From: Sphingobacterium sp. UBA4616 | Lineage (GTDB): Bacteria; Bacteroidota; Bacteroidia; Sphingobacteriales; Sphingobacteriaceae | Reading direction: 5' to 3' | NCBI GenBank assembly: GCA_002386525.1 | Contig: DGIS01000003.1 | Location: 172,105-236,104 of the forward strand | Length of the DNA: 64,000 bases | In this document: positions 35,050 to 44,444 of the stretch, in pieces | Layout: each line of letters opens with the position of its first letter | Numbering within the stretch: the first letter of the stretch is position 1 | The notes under the pieces: generated by a model | What the model was told of the DNA's origin: nothing | What the model saw: only the letters and a program-made list of their open reading frames with translations | Databases searched by the model: none | Made by a program: the position numbers and the translations under genes

Positions 35050-35348
35050 AGTTTATGCGCTTATCGTCCAATGCCATGCCTGTTTAAACAACTGGGATCC
35101 TTTTAAAAATCCATTAATCGTGTTGATTGCGATTATATGCCGGTCACTAGATCTATACCTTATCGCAAACAAACAATAAACTAATTTCCTGAACGACGGT
35201 GTAATGTAAAATGAATTTAACCAGTTGCAACATAATCATTAAAACAGTACATATGAACAGGAATAACCGATCGGAGCAAAGTTCTATTTGAAAGTGAATG
35301 AGAAAAAAATAATGTAACAGTACAAGTTTAAAACGATCGTTTAAAATG

Positions 35349-36695
35349 CTAACTCTTCAAGATCTTAGCTTTTTCCAAATCAAATTCTTCTTGATTGATA
35401 ATTCCTGCGTCTAATAAATCCTTCAGATCAAATAGCGCCTGCTTTTTTTGTGCCATATCCATTCCTGGAGGCATTTCAGGTATTACCTTTTTACTGGCGC
35501 TGATCGGCCCATCCCCCACAGCATTGGTTTGCGCACCGAAATCAATTAATAATGCAGTTATTTCATTATACCCCTGCATATTGGAATAATCTATTGCTTT
35601 CTGTTCCAAAACATTCGCTATATCTGTCACTGCTCCGTTGGACAGGAGATACCGCAACACATCTTTTTTACCATAAGCTGCAGCATAATGAAGCGCGGTA
35701 TTCCCTGCTGCATCCTGTTTATCGATCGTTGCGCCACTATCCAAAAGCTGTTTGACCAAAGATAGGTAGCCCATTTTTGTGGCCGTATGTAACAATGTCT
35801 CCCCAGCATAATGTGGTTCAAATCCGAGTATAAAAGTACGTCCACCTGTCCTAGCAATTAACTTCTCCAAATATTGTCCGTCCTTTCCATCAAATGAATC
35901 CACGGGACGTGCGTAATCGGCAGAAAGACCTTTTTCTAAAAATAATGCAAGCAACTCCTTTTGATTGCTATTACATACATACCATACTGGAGAAATGCCC
36001 TCAGCAGATTCAGCAAAAATATCACTTCCCTGTTCCAACAATTTTTGGGCAAGAATGCGATTCCCATTTTTTACTGCAAGCAGTAAGGGGCCCTCGCTTA
36101 TGTCATTGAGTATATTGACAGACGCACCATTATCCAACAACATGTTCACAATAGGAACAGAACCCAAAGCCACTGCCAAATTTAAAGCCGTGTTGCCCTC
36201 TTTGTCTGTTGTGTCTACACGAGCGCCATTTCCAACAAGCAACTGTACTACAGGAGGATATTTTGCCTGAACAGCCAATAGTAAGGGTGATTCAGCGCTG
36301 TTATTTAAAGCATTTACATCCAAGCCATGTGTAATCAGTTTTTCCACCATTTCCTGTTGCCCTGTGCGCGCTGCGATATGAAGCAAGCTATTCCCCAAAA
36401 AATCATTGATTAAAATATTGGCATTATTTTCCAATAAATAGACTGCCGTTTGCTTTTGCTTTTGTAACAGGGCAAAATACAAAGGGGTTTCACCCCGATG
36501 ATCTTCGTAGTCCAAGGTAGCACCTGCCTCAACTAACTTTTTCACCAAATCTAGATACCCCCGATGCGCCGCATAATGCAATGCTGTACGCCCCATTTCA
36601 TCGGTGTAAGATACATCAACTTGATGCTTCTCCAGTAATATCTCCGCTATCTTACGCTTCCCACTTTCACAAGCAATTATAAATGATTGAGACAT
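35349..36695 (-). CDS. Ankyrin-repeat protein with C-terminal SHOCT-like tail
   Basis: This 448-residue protein is made of about eleven ankyrin repeats from residue 1 to about 395. Clear examples are GRTALHYAAHRGYLDLVKKL, GNSLLHIAARTGQQEMVEKL and GNTALHYAAAYGKKDVLRYL. The last ~30 residues (ALFDLKDLLDAGIINQEEFD) resemble the SHOCT short C-terminal domain. There is no signal peptide or membrane segment, so it is probably cytoplasmic and mediates protein contacts. A second ankyrin protein ends 19 bases upstream, so both form one operon. Partners and purpose are unknown. Confidence 0.88.
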   Translation of the reverse strand: MSQSFIIACESGKRKIAEILLEKHQVDVSYTDEMGRTALHYAAHRGYLDLVKKLVEAGATLDYEDHRGETPLYFALLQKQKQTAVYLLENNANILINDFLGNSLLHIAARTGQQEMVEKLITHGLDVNALNNSAESPLLLAVQAKYPPVVQLLVGNGARVDTTDKEGNTALNLAVALGSVPIVNMLLDNGASVNILNDISEGPLLLAVKNGNRILAQKLLEQGSDIFAESAEGISPVWYVCNSNQKELLALFLEKGLSADYARPVDSFDGKDGQYLEKLIARTGGRTFILGFEPHYAGETLLHTATKMGYLSLVKQLLDSGATIDKQDAAGNTALHYAAAYGKKDVLRYLLSNGAVTDIANVLEQKAIDYSNMQGYNEITALLIDFGAQTNAVGDGPISASKKVIPEMPPGMDMAQKKQALFDLKDLLDAGIINQEEFDLEKAKILKS

Positions 36696-36714
36696 AACTC
36701 TTTTCTATACTTAT

Positions 36715-37911
36715 TTATTGTTTTAATAACCATTCGACTGTTTTTATCTTGAGATTATCCTCCATAGCGTAATCAACAGCCTTTTTATCCAATCTATTTT
36801 CTGATTGAGGGTCAATCCCCTCGCCAACCAAATATTTTACCTTCTTGTAAAGCTCACGGGCTTTATTTTCATCGTAATTGAGATTTTCTTGACAAACCTT
36901 ATGCAATAACGTATTACCCTCATTATCCGTATAATTTAGATCTAAAAATCCTTTGTCCACAAGTTCTTGTATAACCAAAAGTGATTTTTCTGCCAGCCAA
37001 TCAACTCCTGCTTTTTCTTTCTGGTACCAAACGGAGGCTGCCGTCAGATCAGCACCGTGTTCCAAAAGCAGGACTAGAACGGCTAGGTTAGTCTCACTGT
37101 CGGTATGCATCCTGCGAAGGAATGCATTGAGCAAGCTTTCACCTTGCTTATCGACGCTATGAAAATCTGGCTTTCCATAATTGAAGAGAGTCAGCAATAA
37201 ACCGGGATTAAAGTGCCTAATCGCAGCATAATGAAAAGCACTTTCCCCATGCCAATCCTTTAAGCCTGGGTCTGCTCCAGCATCTAATAATTTAACTACA
37301 GCGTCAGTTTTCAACGTATCAACAGCCATATGTAACGCTGTCTTCTGTTCAACATTGGCAATATTCGGATCTAAGCCCTCCGCTAACAGCCAATCTACAA
37401 GCTCGCTAATACGTTCGTTGGACTGCATACGTAAACTACACACTTTAAAAAGCAATGTTTGTCCATATTTGTCCATTCGCTGCAAGTCAGCACCTGCATC
37501 ATAAATAAGTTTTAAGAAAGGAATCGCCACATTTTCCTGCACGGCATATTCCAATAAGGTACTACCGTCTACTTCTTCATCAATATCATCAACCTGAGCC
37601 AAATAACTCTTGATCCAATTTAAATGGATGTCAAGTTGTGCTTCGGATGTTATCTGAGGCTTAAATAAGGTATTGATGACAGATGTGCTCAAACGATCGT
37701 AATCGTATAGATCAGTTGAGATGAGCCCCTTGTGTAAAAACCGATCCAGGATTTCATAATGCTGAGATCGGATCAATTGGCTCACTAAACTATTCAATTC
37801 GTACTCATCAAACTCAATGCTGCTGTTTGCTGCTGCGACAATCTGTTCCATCTCTGCAATTTCATTTTTGCGCGAAAATTCAGCAAGTGCTCTTAGTTCG
37901 TTATTTGTCAT
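36715..37911 (-). CDS. Ankyrin-repeat protein
   Basis: This 398-residue protein has a non-repeat helical N-terminus (about residues 1-110, MTNNELRALAEFSRKNEIAEM). About six to eight ankyrin repeats follow, such as DGSTLLEYAVQENVAIPFLK, QKTALHMAVDTLKTDAVVKL and GNTLLHKVCQENLNYDENKA. No secretion signal is seen. It is the first gene of a two-gene ankyrin operon; the pair differs in sequence and domain ends, so it is not a recent simple duplication. No effector or toxin domain is visible. Confidence 0.85.
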   Translation of the reverse strand: MTNNELRALAEFSRKNEIAEMEQIVAAANSSIEFDEYELNSLVSQLIRSQHYEILDRFLHKGLISTDLYDYDRLSTSVINTLFKPQITSEAQLDIHLNWIKSYLAQVDDIDEEVDGSTLLEYAVQENVAIPFLKLIYDAGADLQRMDKYGQTLLFKVCSLRMQSNERISELVDWLLAEGLDPNIANVEQKTALHMAVDTLKTDAVVKLLDAGADPGLKDWHGESAFHYAAIRHFNPGLLLTLFNYGKPDFHSVDKQGESLLNAFLRRMHTDSETNLAVLVLLLEHGADLTAASVWYQKEKAGVDWLAEKSLLVIQELVDKGFLDLNYTDNEGNTLLHKVCQENLNYDENKARELYKKVKYLVGEGIDPQSENRLDKKAVDYAMEDNLKIKTVEWLLKQ

Positions 37912-38062
37912 TTTTTTACTGGTGTTAATCTAAACACGAAACCAACATGGTTCAATTAAAAACGATTTAACTAAAAAAATAGTATGAATACCATTTAATA
38001 TAAACTACGGAATCAGTATAAAACTGTAACCTGAAAGGATAATAAAAAAATGCGTTAGGCCG

Positions 38063-38842
38063 CTACTCAAAATTTGGAGTCCTTTTCGCTAAAAATGCAG
38101 AAACACCTTCTTTGAAATCTTCTGTACCGAATAAATGTCCAAAGGCATCCATTTCAACTTTGCTTCCATTTTGTTGTTTATCTTCTGCAGCGTTAATCGC
38201 AGCTATTGCATTTGCTACTGCTACGCGAGAGCGCGTAAATATTTTTTGAAGTATTTCCTCCGCTCGGGCAATTAGTTTATCCTGTACGACCACCTCGTTT
38301 ACCAATCCTATTTCATAAGCCTGCTGAGCATCAATCATATCACCAGTTAAAATTATTTGCATGGCCCGCCCTTTTCCGATCAATTTGGGCAAACGTTGTG
38401 TACCGCCATAACCTGGAATTAAGCCCAAAGAAACTTCTGGAAGCCCCATTTTGGCATTCTCAGAAGCTATTCGCATGTGACAGGCCAAAGCGAGTTCAAG
38501 CCCTCCACCTAAGGCATATCCATTGATAGCAGCAATAACTGGCTTCGGAGAGTCCTCAATAAGATCTGAAAAAATAATATGCCCCCTTTCACTAAGCCAT
38601 CGCGCCTGAATAACAGACAAATCCAAAAATTCCTTGATATCTGCTCCTGCCGCAAATGCTTTGTCACCAGCGCCAGTCAGGATTATGCCTCGTACTTGAT
38701 CGTCGGAATTGAAATGTTTGAAAAGATCTTGCAAATCATCCAGTGTTTGCTGATTCAAGGCGTTCAGCTGCGGTTCGCGATTAATAAAGATGTAGCCTAT
38801 ACTATCTTTAATAGCGTATTTTAAACTTGAATATTGAACCAT
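38063..38842 (-). CDS. Enoyl-CoA hydratase/isomerase family protein
   Basis: This 259-residue crotonase-fold enzyme contains the oxyanion-hole segment GDKAFAAGADIKEF, the glycine-rich ALGGGLELALACHMRIA and GLPEVSLGLIPGYGGTQRL with the catalytic glutamates. It probably hydrates 2-enoyl-CoA to 3-hydroxyacyl-CoA in fatty-acid or butyrate-type metabolism. The start is the ATG at 38842 (MVQYSSLKYAIKDS). An earlier start would overlap the DUF5686 gene, whose stop lies four bases upstream, so both share a transcript. The functional link between them is unclear. Confidence 0.9.
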   Translation of the reverse strand: MVQYSSLKYAIKDSIGYIFINREPQLNALNQQTLDDLQDLFKHFNSDDQVRGIILTGAGDKAFAAGADIKEFLDLSVIQARWLSERGHIIFSDLIEDSPKPVIAAINGYALGGGLELALACHMRIASENAKMGLPEVSLGLIPGYGGTQRLPKLIGKGRAMQIILTGDMIDAQQAYEIGLVNEVVVQDKLIARAEEILQKIFTRSRVAVANAIAAINAAEDKQQNGSKVEMDAFGHLFGTEDFKEGVSAFLAKRTPNFE

Positions 38843-38846
38843 ATTG

Positions 38847-41387
38847 CTAAAAATTAAAATGTAAAGATGCCGTAAAGGTATCTGAAGGTACGCCTTCGCC
38901 ACCTCTATAGCTTAATCTCTTTTTATACTCTAATCTAATCAATTTAAAGATATTATCCACTCCCACAAGTCCTTCCACATAAGGTTTGTTACGGAATGCC
39001 TTTGTTTGAATAATGCCATCTTTATCTGCCTCAAATTGAATGTTTTCGGGAGTAACAAATGGATTATTAGCATCACTCAGCTTTCCATAAAAAGCCTTAA
39101 ACCCTGTCACTTCACGCCACTTTAACCTCCTGAACAAGGGGATTCTATTGAAAAAGAAACCGTTCCAATTGTGATAATAAGTTAGTTTCAAAAACTGGTC
39201 GGAAGCAAATTCCGAAGTCGCCATCAGATCAAAGTTTACCAAAGGTCCCTGCTTATCTTTTGTGACCTCTGGAAGTTCAAGCAAAGTATACGGCAGGTGC
39301 TTACCCCAAATTCTTCCTCCTGAAAACTCGAGATCGGCCTGACCTGCCGGAGATAAGAATAATCGTTTGAAAATATTGAACCGCAATGCATCATAACTAT
39401 AATCTGCTCCCCAAAAGCCTTTCAAACCTTTGTTATATTGCAGGGTAAAGATTGGATACTTATTTTCCACAGTACCCCTGTCAAGATTATGATAGGTAAA
39501 TTCTTCATTTGGAGCCCAGCGCAAAATCAGCTGCAGATCATTTGTATTTACCCGGCGAACTGTATCAGGTAAAGGTAGACTATTGATATAGAACAAATCA
39601 CCACGGGGCTGTCTTCTGGTATGCGTAAATGCCGTTCCAACGCTAACATGATTGCCAAATTCGATCAGATGATCTAGTCGATAGATGTCATTAAATTGCC
39701 ATTTATTAGGTTTGTTTTTCCCAAAAGAGCGGAAGAATCCATCGCCTTTTAAAAAGCCCAAGCCCCGCCCTGGTTCCATCACATCATGCTGTACAGTAAA
39801 GCGCAAATAATTTGCAGGAAACTGAACAATGCGTTCTCCATTCAACGTAAAGGCCGTACTCAAGTAATATTTAAGTTCTTTATCTTTATCTCCGTAAGCA
39901 GTATATCCTTCAATATAAGCTTTTTCAGAAAATAAACGAGTTGTTCGACCACTTAAGCGGAATCGATTACCTTCATAATTATTACGGCTATAAAGATATT
40001 CAAGCGGTCCAAATTCAACTTTCCCAGCATTATAATAGCCCTTTGCCAGTAAATAACCTAATGCAACCAACTGATTAAAAGACCGCATATTTTGTACCGA
40101 ATCAACTTTTTGATAGGCCCCTAATTCAGCATGGCTTAAGGGACTCGGTCTAATCCGTACTATGGGCACTTGTACCGCAGATTGCAGAAGATATCTTTTT
40201 TCAACAGGTACTCCGGCAAAATTCTCACTCGAAATGGAATCCGTACGATGTCCTAAGTATTGGGTTTCCCTGCGTCCATATAATACATCTGACTTACTAC
40301 CGCCAAATAACATTTTCAGATCTGCATGAACAGGGAGCATACTACCATTTTTAAATTCACGATAGTTCAGCTCTATCTGTACATCATTTATCCAATTGAT
40401 ATTTGCGGCACGTCCTATATTCAATGTCGCGCGATGGACCGCATATCTCGTATCATCCGATATTAGGAGATCACCGTAGAAAAGCAAATCAATCGCAGAT
40501 TTGCCTTCAAAATGGAGCGCTATATAATCCTGACCATCGATTTGAATGGTATCTTTGATCTGATAGTTATAAAATGCTGTTGCACCCGTAGCAATTGGGC
40601 TCAACACACCTTTGTTTGTGATCTGAATCGTATTATCATAGAGATCAACATCACGGAGTATTGTCTGAAAACGCGTCTGCCAATTATCGTTGTTAAAAAA
40701 GCGAGGATTTAATTCTGTTTGATTGTGGCTAATGATAATTTTCTTACTTCGGTCTGGATTATGGGAAGAATAGACGTTTGCATAGTTTTCTTCCAGATAG
40801 AATGGCGCAATTGTGAGCCCCCGGAAAGCAGTAGAGTCAACATTCTCAAAAAGAAACCGAAATGGTTTTGGAAATTTCTTGGCTTTATCTTCTGGGTTGA
40901 CAAAACCAAACTGTGTTTTCTCATATTCGTCGAAACGAATTTCAGGAATACGGGTATAATGGTTCTGGGGACGGTTTGCGATCACCTTCTCAATCAGCGC
41001 AACGGCAGGATCTTTTGGTTTCTTATTTTTTCTATTGACGACGACTTCCTGTAATGTATTATTAGAGGCAATTAAACGCACAGTCAATATAGAATCTTGC
41101 AATCGGCGAACATCAATTGTCCTGCGTTCATAACCCACTGCTCCAAAGATTAACTGGCGATACTTCTTAATATCCTGAATTTTGAAATTCCCAACAGTAT
41201 CACTACTACCTCCACGATCTTCCCCAAGCCAGTTAATCGAGACCCTTGCAATACCTTTTCCTGTCTGCGCATCCACTACCTTTCCACGAATAAATTCCTG
41301 CGCAATTACCCGCCCTCCTATAAAGAGGAATAATAATACACCGAAAAAATGAATAGAAAAAGATTTAACACACACTTTAAACACCAT
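38847..41387 (-). CDS. DUF5686 / carboxypeptidase-regulatory-like outer-membrane protein
   Basis: This 846-residue protein has a signal peptide ending VIAQ (about residue 30) and a carboxypeptidase-regulatory-like domain (about 31-105: FIRGKVVDAQTGKGIARVSI). A long DUF5686 region follows, with YLLQSAVQVPIVRIRPSPLSHAELGAYQ and a beta-barrel-like C-terminus ending in aromatic FNF. It probably sits in the outer membrane. Its function is not established; family members occur throughout Bacteroidota. The ATG at 41387 is used in place of a TTG six bases upstream. It lies just past the end of the nuo operon, beyond a terminator. Confidence 0.8.
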   Translation of the reverse strand: MVFKVCVKSFSIHFFGVLLFLFIGGRVIAQEFIRGKVVDAQTGKGIARVSINWLGEDRGGSSDTVGNFKIQDIKKYRQLIFGAVGYERRTIDVRRLQDSILTVRLIASNNTLQEVVVNRKNKKPKDPAVALIEKVIANRPQNHYTRIPEIRFDEYEKTQFGFVNPEDKAKKFPKPFRFLFENVDSTAFRGLTIAPFYLEENYANVYSSHNPDRSKKIIISHNQTELNPRFFNNDNWQTRFQTILRDVDLYDNTIQITNKGVLSPIATGATAFYNYQIKDTIQIDGQDYIALHFEGKSAIDLLFYGDLLISDDTRYAVHRATLNIGRAANINWINDVQIELNYREFKNGSMLPVHADLKMLFGGSKSDVLYGRRETQYLGHRTDSISSENFAGVPVEKRYLLQSAVQVPIVRIRPSPLSHAELGAYQKVDSVQNMRSFNQLVALGYLLAKGYYNAGKVEFGPLEYLYSRNNYEGNRFRLSGRTTRLFSEKAYIEGYTAYGDKDKELKYYLSTAFTLNGERIVQFPANYLRFTVQHDVMEPGRGLGFLKGDGFFRSFGKNKPNKWQFNDIYRLDHLIEFGNHVSVGTAFTHTRRQPRGDLFYINSLPLPDTVRRVNTNDLQLILRWAPNEEFTYHNLDRGTVENKYPIFTLQYNKGLKGFWGADYSYDALRFNIFKRLFLSPAGQADLEFSGGRIWGKHLPYTLLELPEVTKDKQGPLVNFDLMATSEFASDQFLKLTYYHNWNGFFFNRIPLFRRLKWREVTGFKAFYGKLSDANNPFVTPENIQFEADKDGIIQTKAFRNKPYVEGLVGVDNIFKLIRLEYKKRLSYRGGEGVPSDTFTASLHFNF

Positions 41388-41454
41388 CTGCAAATTGATA
41401 GGATTTCTTTTTTACAATATACAATTTGTATGCAAGAGTTATACCAATAAAAGT

Positions 41455-41481
41455 AAAAAAAGCACAGCGAATCGCTATGCT
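41455..41481 (-). terminator. Terminator of the nuo operon
   Basis: Arms 41461-41468 and 41474-41481 (agcacagc / gctatgct, one G-T pair) with a 5-base loop are followed on the minus strand by six T's (41460-41455). It lies 113 bases past the nuoN stop. Confidence 0.65.
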
Positions 41482-41593
41482 TAATAAACAACAAGTATTC
41501 TAACAGAAATCTTCACTTTTAATCCACGTAATCGCCATGTTGATTACTAAAAGTCGCTATGCGCATTTAAAACATATATGTTTAACAAAAAAT

Positions 41594-42970
41594 TTATATT
41601 AATTTTAAAAGACAATCTGGATATACTCCAATAATAATTGTAAGCACGACTGCAAGGAACAGTACAAGTGAATAATTCCACTGCACATTGACACAAGATT
41701 CCTCACTATCCCTAAAGTACATCGCAACAACAACCTTTAAGTAGTAATATACGGCAATTGCAGCGTTAACGACGGCTAGCACGAGCAATACAATATGATA
41801 GTTCTCCATAACAGAAGAAAACATCATAAATTTACCAATAAATCCGGCAGTCAACGGTATGCCGGCAAGAGATAGCATAGCAACTGTAATTGCAAAGGCG
41901 AGCATGGGATTACGTTTACCCAATCCATTGAACGCTTCAAAATGCTCGGAACCGGTTGTCTTTTTGACAAGGATTAATCCCGTAAAAGCAACAATCGTTG
42001 CCAGCGAATAAGCAAGACCATACGCAAAGATGCTATTGGCTGACGTGGCACCCACGGCTATAATTGCAAACAACATATAACCTGCATGAGAAACACTCGA
42101 ATAGGCAAGCATTCGTTTGAAAGAAGACTGCATTAACGCTGAAATATTTCCAACAAATAAAGTGAGAATGGCAATCACTAAAAATACGGGTGTCCAAAAA
42201 TCTTGTAAAGGCAATAGGCTATAACTGAATAAACGCAACAATCCAGCAAAAGATGCTACCTTAACCACCGTACTCATATAACTTGTAATCAAAATCGGAG
42301 CCCCTTCGTAAACATCGGGTGTCCAGAAATGAAATGGAACAGCTCCAACTTTGAAAGTCAGCCCTACGATTAGAAATAATATCCCGCCATAAAATAAAGG
42401 TGAAATCGACTGAGGATTATTAACAACATATTCTTTCACTTCACTTAGATCAAATGATCCTGTTGCTCCGTATAGGAGGGCAATTCCAAACAAAAGAAAA
42501 CCGGTAGAAAAAGCACCCATGATAAAATACTTTAGCGCAGCTTCATTTGATGCTTTATCTCTTTTACGTATTCCGACCAAAATATAAAGAGCTACTGACA
42601 TAATTTCAATGCCTAAAAAGAGCATCGAAAAATTATGATAACTATTTACAAGAACAGCTCCTGTGAGGGAAAATATTAATAGTGAATAATACTCCGCGAC
42701 TTGTCCTTCTTGGTCAAAATATCCTTTTGAAACAACGAAGATACACAAGGTAACGGCAATACATAAGATTGAAAAAACAATAGCATAATGATCAAAATGA
42801 ACCATCCCGCTATAAAGAGGACCGCTGGTCGAATTCCAGTCATCCCATAGGAAACCGATAGCGACAAGAAATCCAAGAATAGAAACAGGCAGTAGCATAG
42901 ATTTTACCTTGAATAAGCCAAGATAAAGGACCACCAATGCTAATATCGAAAGTGTAATTATTGCACCCAT
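41594..42970 (-). CDS. nuoN: NADH-quinone oxidoreductase subunit N
   Basis: This 458-residue antiporter-like membrane subunit of complex I helps pump protons. The proton-antiporter core is visible in KYFIMGAFSTGFLLFGIALLYGATG (near residue 150) and PFHFWTPDVYEGAP (near 218); the charged residues in the broken helices are conserved. About 14 hydrophobic segments are present. It is the last nuo gene, 17 bases after nuoM. Length matches the family. The acceptor is presumably menaquinone, as in other Bacteroidota. Confidence 0.95.
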   Translation of the reverse strand: MGAIITLSILALVVLYLGLFKVKSMLLPVSILGFLVAIGFLWDDWNSTSGPLYSGMVHFDHYAIVFSILCIAVTLCIFVVSKGYFDQEGQVAEYYSLLIFSLTGAVLVNSYHNFSMLFLGIEIMSVALYILVGIRKRDKASNEAALKYFIMGAFSTGFLLFGIALLYGATGSFDLSEVKEYVVNNPQSISPLFYGGILFLIVGLTFKVGAVPFHFWTPDVYEGAPILITSYMSTVVKVASFAGLLRLFSYSLLPLQDFWTPVFLVIAILTLFVGNISALMQSSFKRMLAYSSVSHAGYMLFAIIAVGATSANSIFAYGLAYSLATIVAFTGLILVKKTTGSEHFEAFNGLGKRNPMLAFAITVAMLSLAGIPLTAGFIGKFMMFSSVMENYHIVLLVLAVVNAAIAVYYYLKVVVAMYFRDSEESCVNVQWNYSLVLFLAVVLTIIIGVYPDCLLKLI

Positions 42971-42987
42971 ACAATTAAATAAATCTA

Positions 42988-44430
42988 TTATCTGCCTAAA
43001 AATGTACTTAAAACTTCCACCGAACTTGCAGAAAGGTTCAATAGGAAATTAGGGAATATACCAATGTAAAGAATTAAGGCGGAGACTATCGTTAACACGA
43101 CAAGTTCGGTACTTTTCACATCTTCAAATTGCTTCGTTCTTTCGGTGGCTTCCCCTAACATGGTCTTTTGATAAAGTCTAAGGATATAGACTGCCCCAAG
43201 AATTAAGGTTAAACCCGCAAAAACAGCAAACCAGAATCCATACTGAAAAACGCCTTTCAGTAGCAAAAATTCACCAACGAATCCATTTGTTAGCGGCAGT
43301 CCTACTGCTCCCATACAAATAATCATAAATAAAATGGCCAACCGGGGTGCTCTGCTCGCAATTCCGCCCAATTCCGAAAGACTACGTGTGCGTGTACGCT
43401 GCTGTATTATATCTAACACATAAAAAAGTCCGATCACCGAAATACCATGATTTAACATTTGAATGGTTGCTCCACTCAGTCCGTTCGTATTCCACGTAAA
43501 GACACCAGCACTAATTAGACCCACGTGGGCTATGGATGAATAGGCAATCAATCGCTTCACGTCATCTTGTTTAATAGCGATGATAGAAGCATACACAATC
43601 CCAATCACACATAATATCATCACGAAATGACCATACAGTGCAACACCAGCCGGCGCAATAGGCAGTAGCCAACGCATTAAACCGTAAACACCCATTTTGA
43701 GCATGATACCAGCCAGTAACATTGTGCCTGCTGCAGGTGCATTGGTATATGTGTTAGGTTGCCAAGTATGAAAAGGGAAAATAGGAATTTTAATAGCGAA
43801 AGCGACAAAGAATGCCCAAAATAACCACCGCTGTGTATTTCCCCCCAAATCTAATGCGATAAACGAGGTCCACTCAAAATCACGGTTAGGTACTTGTTGA
43901 TAGAGATAAAGAATCGCGATCAGCATCAAAAGACTACCCAAAAAAGTATAGATGAAGAATTTCAAGTTGACACGAATACGATCTCCTTCGCCCCAAAGTG
44001 CACAGATAAAGTAGATCGGGATCAAGGCGATTTCCCAACCCACATAAAAGCTAAATGCATCCAAGGCCATAAATACCAGCAACAATCCTGCTTGCATGAA
44101 AGCCATTAGTGCATAGAAGTTTCCTTTATAATCCTTCCTAAAAGTTGTTGCAATAATCAAAGGCATGAGCCCATTGGTCAACAAAACCAGCGGCAGACTG
44201 ATACCATCAACACCAATATGGAAATGGATATGCAACGAAGAAATCCATAGCCAATTTTGTTCAAATTGCATCCCTCCATTCGCGTCAAAAGCATAAAGGA
44301 AGGGAATAGTCAACGCCAAAGATATTAATGATAAAATCAAGGCTATAGACTTTGCAGCATTTGTCTTTAAAAAAGCTAGCATCAACGCGCTTATTAACGG
44401 CAATAAAATAAGTAAAAACAAGTTATCCAT
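42988..44430 (-). CDS. nuoM: NADH-quinone oxidoreductase subunit M
   Basis: This 480-residue complex I antiporter-like subunit has about 14 hydrophobic segments. The motif FVGWEIALIPIYFICALWG (near residue 125) carries the key glutamate, and IPIFPFHTWQPNTYTNAPAAGTMLLAGIMLKMGVYG (near 215-250) is the family hallmark. It lies between nuoL and nuoN with 14- and 17-base gaps. The region 45-75 (ANGGMQFEQNWLWISSLHIHFHIGVDGIS) is the usual lateral loop. Confidence 0.96.
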   Translation of the reverse strand: MDNLFLLILLPLISALMLAFLKTNAAKSIALILSLISLALTIPFLYAFDANGGMQFEQNWLWISSLHIHFHIGVDGISLPLVLLTNGLMPLIIATTFRKDYKGNFYALMAFMQAGLLLVFMALDAFSFYVGWEIALIPIYFICALWGEGDRIRVNLKFFIYTFLGSLLMLIAILYLYQQVPNRDFEWTSFIALDLGGNTQRWLFWAFFVAFAIKIPIFPFHTWQPNTYTNAPAAGTMLLAGIMLKMGVYGLMRWLLPIAPAGVALYGHFVMILCVIGIVYASIIAIKQDDVKRLIAYSSIAHVGLISAGVFTWNTNGLSGATIQMLNHGISVIGLFYVLDIIQQRTRTRSLSELGGIASRAPRLAILFMIICMGAVGLPLTNGFVGEFLLLKGVFQYGFWFAVFAGLTLILGAVYILRLYQKTMLGEATERTKQFEDVKSTELVVLTIVSALILYIGIFPNFLLNLSASSVEVLSTFLGR

Positions 44431-44444
44431 CGATTACACCAAAA

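Noticed and set aside
35331..35342. 12-bp palindrome aaacgatcgttt after the ankyrin operon
   Set aside because: Could be a weak AT-rich hairpin at the 3' end, but with no T-run and no divergent gene it supports neither terminator nor operator.
41469..41561. Three similar motifs (aatcgctatg, aatcgccatg, agtcgctatg) after nuoN
   Set aside because: Short, imperfect and irregularly spaced; one is already explained as an arm of the terminator. Not enough to call a repeat array.
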